DNA of 64,000 nt from Corynebacterium sp. (GTDB lineage: Bacteria > Actinomycetota > Actinomycetes > Mycobacteriales > Mycobacteriaceae), in the NCBI RefSeq assembly GCF_030532195.1, contig NZ_JAUNLP010000001.1:186001-250000 (forward strand), written 5' to 3'. The translations under genes were made by a program, and so were the position numbers. Below, piece after piece: positions 60,671 to 64,000 of the stretch (position 1 is the first letter of the stretch; the number at the start of each line of letters is the position of its first letter). The notes under the pieces are model-generated. The model searched no databases and was not told the DNA's origin. It was given only the letters and a program-made list of their open reading frames with translations.

Positions 60671-62755
60671 TTATCTCCGATGCTTGTCGCCTACGCCAGC
60701 GGCGTTCGCTTGGGCGAACGCCGCATCGATTTCCTCTCCCAGGAGCGGGGCGAGCGAACGGGCGTAGGCATTGGTCATATGGTCACGGTCGCGGTAGACG
60801 ACGATATTGCCGATAACCGGGGAGCACCAGCCAAACGGGCAGAACCAGTCGGACGTGTCCACGGATCGTGCCGTCGGCCACTGCGAAAGATATCGGTCAG
60901 CGGGGTTGACCGGCTCGTATATAAGGGATCGCGCCACGGCGCACTTGTCCCAGTGATCAGCCTGGCGCATGCACTTGTTTGGATAGAAAGGCTCACCGTG
61001 CTCGTCGACAAGGCGAGGATTGTCGCGCAGACCGAGGAACGGGATTCCATGGTCAGCCAACGCAGCCCAGAAAGCGTCGGCGCCGGTGACAATCTGCTCG
61101 ACTTCGTCGCGTTGCCCACGAGACGACGTAGTACTCATAGAGACAACGAGGTCGGGATCAAGCTCGATGAGACGATCGATTGCGCCTCCGGACCAAACAA
61201 CGCAGTCACGGTCGACAAGCCACGATGTCCGCACAGTCAGCGGACAGGCTTCGCGCAACATGGTCACCACGCGGAATCCCCGCTGCAGGCCGAGCAAATG
61301 CAACGGCTCGACATACGTGTCCGCATGGGAGTGTCCAACGATTGCCACCGTTGTTTGCGCACTAACATCGCCGTAGACGCAGTCTGGGTACTCGTCGGTG
61401 GGAGCATCCATCTTTACCAGACATCCGTCGCGCCATGACCGAGTACCGATGTGCTCAGGCAGCTCCGGGTACAGCTCCGTCGGAGGTACATACACCTTGC
61501 CGGATGCGGCCATAGCCCCTGGATACACGGCCGGATCCAGCTCACGGGCATCGATCCGGTCGAGATGGGCAATCCACGCCGTGTTGGCGAACAGGCCTGC
61601 CACGACAAGAGTGCCGATAACCGCCGTCGCCGCAATCTTTGGTTTGCGAACGGTATCCGACGCTTGAACGGCCAACATATCACGGGTGCGACGTGGCCCC
61701 TGCTCTTGCAAAGGCCTTTCGATGTACCTATTCGTCGCATCGGCGAGCAGAAGGGACAGGGCAATGACCAAGACACCGAGCCACGCCGGCACGTCCCAGT
61801 TGCCGGTCGCATGGGAGATCAGAATCAGCAACGGCCAATGCCACAGGTACAGCGGATAGGCAATGCGGCCCAGCCACTGCATGAAGTCGGACTGTAGGAC
61901 ATCGCTGGTGCGTCCCGTGCCGTTAGACAGGACAATGAGCGTGGCACCACCGATTGGCAATAATGACAGGGGGCCCGGAAAGGCCGTCGTGTCACGGATG
62001 ACAAAACCCGTCACCACCATCATCACGACGCCGACAAACGAGGCGACACCGTTGAGCTTCGCGGGCACCTGAAATTTGTGTCCGCACACGGCGAGAACGC
62101 CACCGAACGTCATCTGCCACAGACGTGTCCATGTCGAGTAGTAGTCGGCCATTCCTCCGTACAGGCCACCGCGGGATGCCCATGCGAAGGACACGATCGT
62201 CACTACGATGAGAAGCGGACCGACAAGCCGCGTGCGGAAGAAAGGCCATACGACGCACAGCGATCCGACGAGGATTGCCATGAGATAGAACTGCCCCTGC
62301 ACCGACATAGACCACAGGTGCTGCAGCGGGCTTGGTGTCGTCGTTGCAGCGGCATACGCGGCATCCTGGGCGATAAGTTCCCAGTTGAGCACGTAGGTCA
62401 AGGCCGCTCGAACTTGCCTGGTTATTTCCTCCGAAATCCATTCGGGGGCAAACAAGAACATGATTAGCGCCGCCCCGGCCATCGACATCACCAGCGACGG
62501 CACAAGACGGCGAATGGTTCGCAGCAGGGGCCACAACGGATTGGCCAGTGCTCCCGGGCGACCCGCGTAACGAATCTGAGAGCCGAGAAAAAAATATCCG
62601 GCCAGCATGAGAAACACGTCCACACCACCGGAAACCCGGCCGACAAAGACGTGGAAGATGACTACGAGGGCGATGGCGAGGCCACGCACACCATCCAAGT
62701 CCTTGCGACGCTTGGTCGGTGCCACCGCGGTTACCGCATCGCCTTTTACAGCCAT
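60671..62755 (-). CDS. Acyltransferase 3 / SGNH hydrolase fusion (OafA/OatA-like)
   Basis: Membrane O-acyltransferase of unknown acceptor. The N-terminal acyltransferase 3 domain (about 20-385) has KDLDGVRGLAIALVVIFHVFVG with the conserved His, SGGVDVFLMLAGYF, HLWSMSVQGQFYL and YPLYLWHWPLL across about ten helices. The C-terminal extracytoplasmic SGNH domain (about 480-694) has VAIVGHSHAD (Ser nucleophile; the usual GDSHA has His for Asp) and DRDHMT (Asp-His). The ATG at 62755 is the best start; the frame stays open upstream into pdxS. It sits inserted between pdxS and tesB. Confidence 0.88.
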   Translation of the reverse strand: MAVKGDAVTAVAPTKRRKDLDGVRGLAIALVVIFHVFVGRVSGGVDVFLMLAGYFFLGSQIRYAGRPGALANPLWPLLRTIRRLVPSLVMSMAGAALIMFLFAPEWISEEITRQVRAALTYVLNWELIAQDAAYAAATTTPSPLQHLWSMSVQGQFYLMAILVGSLCVVWPFFRTRLVGPLLIVVTIVSFAWASRGGLYGGMADYYSTWTRLWQMTFGGVLAVCGHKFQVPAKLNGVASFVGVVMMVVTGFVIRDTTAFPGPLSLLPIGGATLIVLSNGTGRTSDVLQSDFMQWLGRIAYPLYLWHWPLLILISHATGNWDVPAWLGVLVIALSLLLADATNRYIERPLQEQGPRRTRDMLAVQASDTVRKPKIAATAVIGTLVVAGLFANTAWIAHLDRIDARELDPAVYPGAMAASGKVYVPPTELYPELPEHIGTRSWRDGCLVKMDAPTDEYPDCVYGDVSAQTTVAIVGHSHADTYVEPLHLLGLQRGFRVVTMLREACPLTVRTSWLVDRDCVVWSGGAIDRLIELDPDLVVSMSTTSSRGQRDEVEQIVTGADAFWAALADHGIPFLGLRDNPRLVDEHGEPFYPNKCMRQADHWDKCAVARSLIYEPVNPADRYLSQWPTARSVDTSDWFCPFGWCSPVIGNIVVYRDRDHMTNAYARSLAPLLGEEIDAAFAQANAAGVGDKHRR

Positions 62756-62762
62756 ACTCTGT

Positions 62763-63665
62763 TTACCAGCCACGCTCTGCGAGTCGGTGCGGCTGCGGAA
62801 TCTCATCAACGTTGATTCCGACCATTGCCTCGCCCAGACCACGGGAGACATCTGCGATGACCTTCGGGTCGTCGTAGTGCTGCGTTGCCTGGACAATTGC
62901 CTTGGCGCGCTTCTCCGGGTCGCCGGACTTGAAGATACCCGAGCCAACGAAGACACCCTCGGCGCCGAGCTGCATCATCATTGCGGCATCGGCTGGGGTG
63001 GCGATACCGCCAGCGGTAAACAGCACGACCGGCAGCTTGCCGGTCTCTGCGACCTCGCGAACCAGCTCGTACGGAGCCTGCAACTCCTTAGCTGCGACGT
63101 AGAGCTCGTCCGGAGCCATCGAGCGCAGGCGATTGATCTCGGCGCGGATGGTGCGCATGTGGGTGACAGCATTGGAAACATCACCGGTGCCGGCCTCACC
63201 CTTGGAGCGAATCATGGCAGCGCCCTCGTTGATGCGGCGCAGCGCCTCACCGAGGTTGGTTGCACCACAGACGAACGGCACAGTGAAGTCGAACTTGTCG
63301 ATGTGGTTGGAGTAATCGGCCGGAGTCAGAACCTCGGACTCATCGATGAAGTCCACGCCGAGGGACTGCAGCACCTGCGCCTCAACGAAGTGACCAATGC
63401 GGGCCTTGGCCATAACCGGGATCGACACGGCGTTAATGATGCCCTCAATCATGTCCGGGTCAGACATACGAGAAACGCCACCCTGCGCGCGGATATCGGC
63501 CGGAACTCGCTCCAGCGCCATCACCGCGGTCGCACCTGCATCCTCAGCAATCTTGGCCTGCTCCGGGGTAACGACGTCCATGATGACGCCGCCCTTCATC
63601 ATCTCAGCGAAACCACGCTTGACGCGCGCGGTACCCTGCCCGGAGGTATTTTCAACGGTGCTCAA
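62763..63665 (-). CDS. pdxS: Pyridoxal 5'-phosphate synthase subunit PdxS
   Basis: Builds PLP from ribose 5-phosphate, glyceraldehyde 3-phosphate and ammonia. Motifs: [38 protein letters not shown], the catalytic Lys in [33 protein letters not shown] and [30 protein letters not shown]. 300 residues is normal. The start is TTG at 63665, preceded by AGGAAGTAGGG. It is the first gene of pdxS-acyltransferase-tesB-pdxT-yebC. Confidence 0.97.
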   Translation of the reverse strand: MSTVENTSGQGTARVKRGFAEMMKGGVIMDVVTPEQAKIAEDAGATAVMALERVPADIRAQGGVSRMSDPDMIEGIINAVSIPVMAKARIGHFVEAQVLQSLGVDFIDESEVLTPADYSNHIDKFDFTVPFVCGATNLGEALRRINEGAAMIRSKGEAGTGDVSNAVTHMRTIRAEINRLRSMAPDELYVAAKELQAPYELVREVAETGKLPVVLFTAGGIATPADAAMMMQLGAEGVFVGSGIFKSGDPEKRAKAIVQATQHYDDPKVIADVSRGLGEAMVGINVDEIPQPHRLAERGW

Positions 63666-63698
63666 CGAACCCTACTTCCTAAAAGTGATATCAGTTAC

Positions 63699-63716
63699 TT
63701 TTTCCCTAGGGAAAAA
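63699..63716. promoter_or_regulatory. 18-bp perfect palindrome upstream of pdxS
   Basis: TTTTTCCCTAGGGAAAAA reads identically on both strands and lies 34-51 bases before the pdxS start, just downstream of a possible -10 (TATAGT on the minus strand, near 63730). It suits an operator for a symmetric regulator better than a hairpin. It does not match the C. glutamicum PdxR motif as I recall it. Confidence 0.55.
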
Positions 63717-63809
63717 TTCCAATAACACTATAACGTGTCAACTAGACCGGGCTGTTCATTGAGTAGGGTAAAACCCAACTTTTTCCACCGCAATTGCTGG
63801 GAATCGAGC

Positions 63810-64000
63810 CTATACCGGGGGTAATACGTCGGCGACATCGAAGTATTCAGGCTCAGGCGCCGTACCTGCCAGACGCAAAGCGCGTACCCATGGCCTAGAA
63901 CGCAACGCCTTGGTATCAGTCACCGCATCGTTATAAAAACGACGAGCCAGCTCCAGGCGCGTGTGCGCGTCGGCAAGCTCAATGGCAAGCGTGCGCTCTG
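63810..64000 (-). CDS. C-terminal end of a conserved helical protein (cut by window edge)
   Basis: The last 63 codons of a minus-strand gene end at TAG (63812-63810). The visible part reads ELADAHTRLELARRFYNDAV, then TDTKALRSRPWVRALRLAGT, then APEPEYFDVADVLPPV. The ARRFYNDAV segment is LemA-like, but the family cannot be named from this piece. It lies 144 bases upstream of pdxS on the same strand. Confidence 0.7.
   Translation of the reverse strand, partial: ERTLAIELADAHTRLELARRFYNDAVTDTKALRSRPWVRALRLAGTAPEPEYFDVADVLPPV

Noticed and set aside
1..64000. tRNA genes, CRISPR arrays, insertion sequences or prophage
   Set aside because: I looked for cloverleaf signatures, regularly spaced repeats, transposase and phage motifs and saw none.

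Overview
The window is a dense block of chromosomal housekeeping genes from a high-GC actinobacterium, almost certainly a Corynebacterium or close relative; the species cannot be fixed from the sequence. The reasons are the gene order (rapZ-uvrC; rib and metK-coaBC-rpoZ-gmk-mihF; the pyr operon next to nusB-efp-pepQ and aro genes; yajC-secD-secF-apt-rel; ruvC-ruvA-ruvB; pdxS, pdxT and yebC), the actinobacterial mihF gene, a PriA without ATPase motifs, a fused RibBA, a RapZ with an Arg in its P-loop, and frequent GTG and TTG starts. Nearly every gene lies on the minus strand. The plus strand carries only a zinc metallopeptidase, two small membrane proteins and a cyclophilin.

Layout, read left to right (transcription mostly runs right to left): rapZ (cut by the window edge), uvrC, a PH-domain membrane protein, ribH, ribBA, ribE, ribD, rpe, rsmB, fmt, def, priA, metK, coaBC, rpoZ, gmk, mihF (1-16.3 kb). 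Next is an AT-rich islet (16.4-17.7 kb), then pyrF, carB, carA, pyrC, pyrB, pyrR (17.8-26.2 kb) and nusB, efp, pepQ, aroQ, aroB, aroK, aroC, a prepilin peptidase, aroE, mltG, ruvX, alaS, rarA, an aminoglycoside-kinase-like protein and aspS (26.5-43.4 kb). After these come the metallopeptidase, hisS, a glyoxalase-II-like hydrolase, a small membrane protein, ppi, rel, apt, secF, secD, yajC (43.6-54.9 kb), ruvB, ruvA, ruvC, a DUF3817-like membrane protein, yebC, pdxT, tesB, an acyltransferase-SGNH protein, pdxS, and the 3' end of one further gene cut by the window edge.

The genes form pathway clusters: riboflavin, de novo UMP synthesis, shikimate to chorismate, PLP synthesis, Sec translocation, Holliday-junction processing, translation (fmt/def, efp, alaS, aspS, hisS) and the stringent response. 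Readable control elements include a PyrR-type hairpin that sequesters the pyrR Shine-Dalgarno, strong intrinsic terminators (including one between aroK and aroB and one between secF and apt), an 18-bp palindrome before pdxS, and repeats before ribE, metK and the 46.7-kb membrane gene.

The most unusual part is the islet between mihF and pyrF. It encodes a secreted protein with the complete catalytic set of a secretory phospholipase A2 (Ca-loop, HD dyad, CxCD). Its signal peptide is broken from the body by one missing base in a short A-run. A three-helix membrane protein follows directly downstream, and a 32-bp inverted repeat lies upstream. No tRNA, rRNA, CRISPR array, insertion sequence or prophage was seen.
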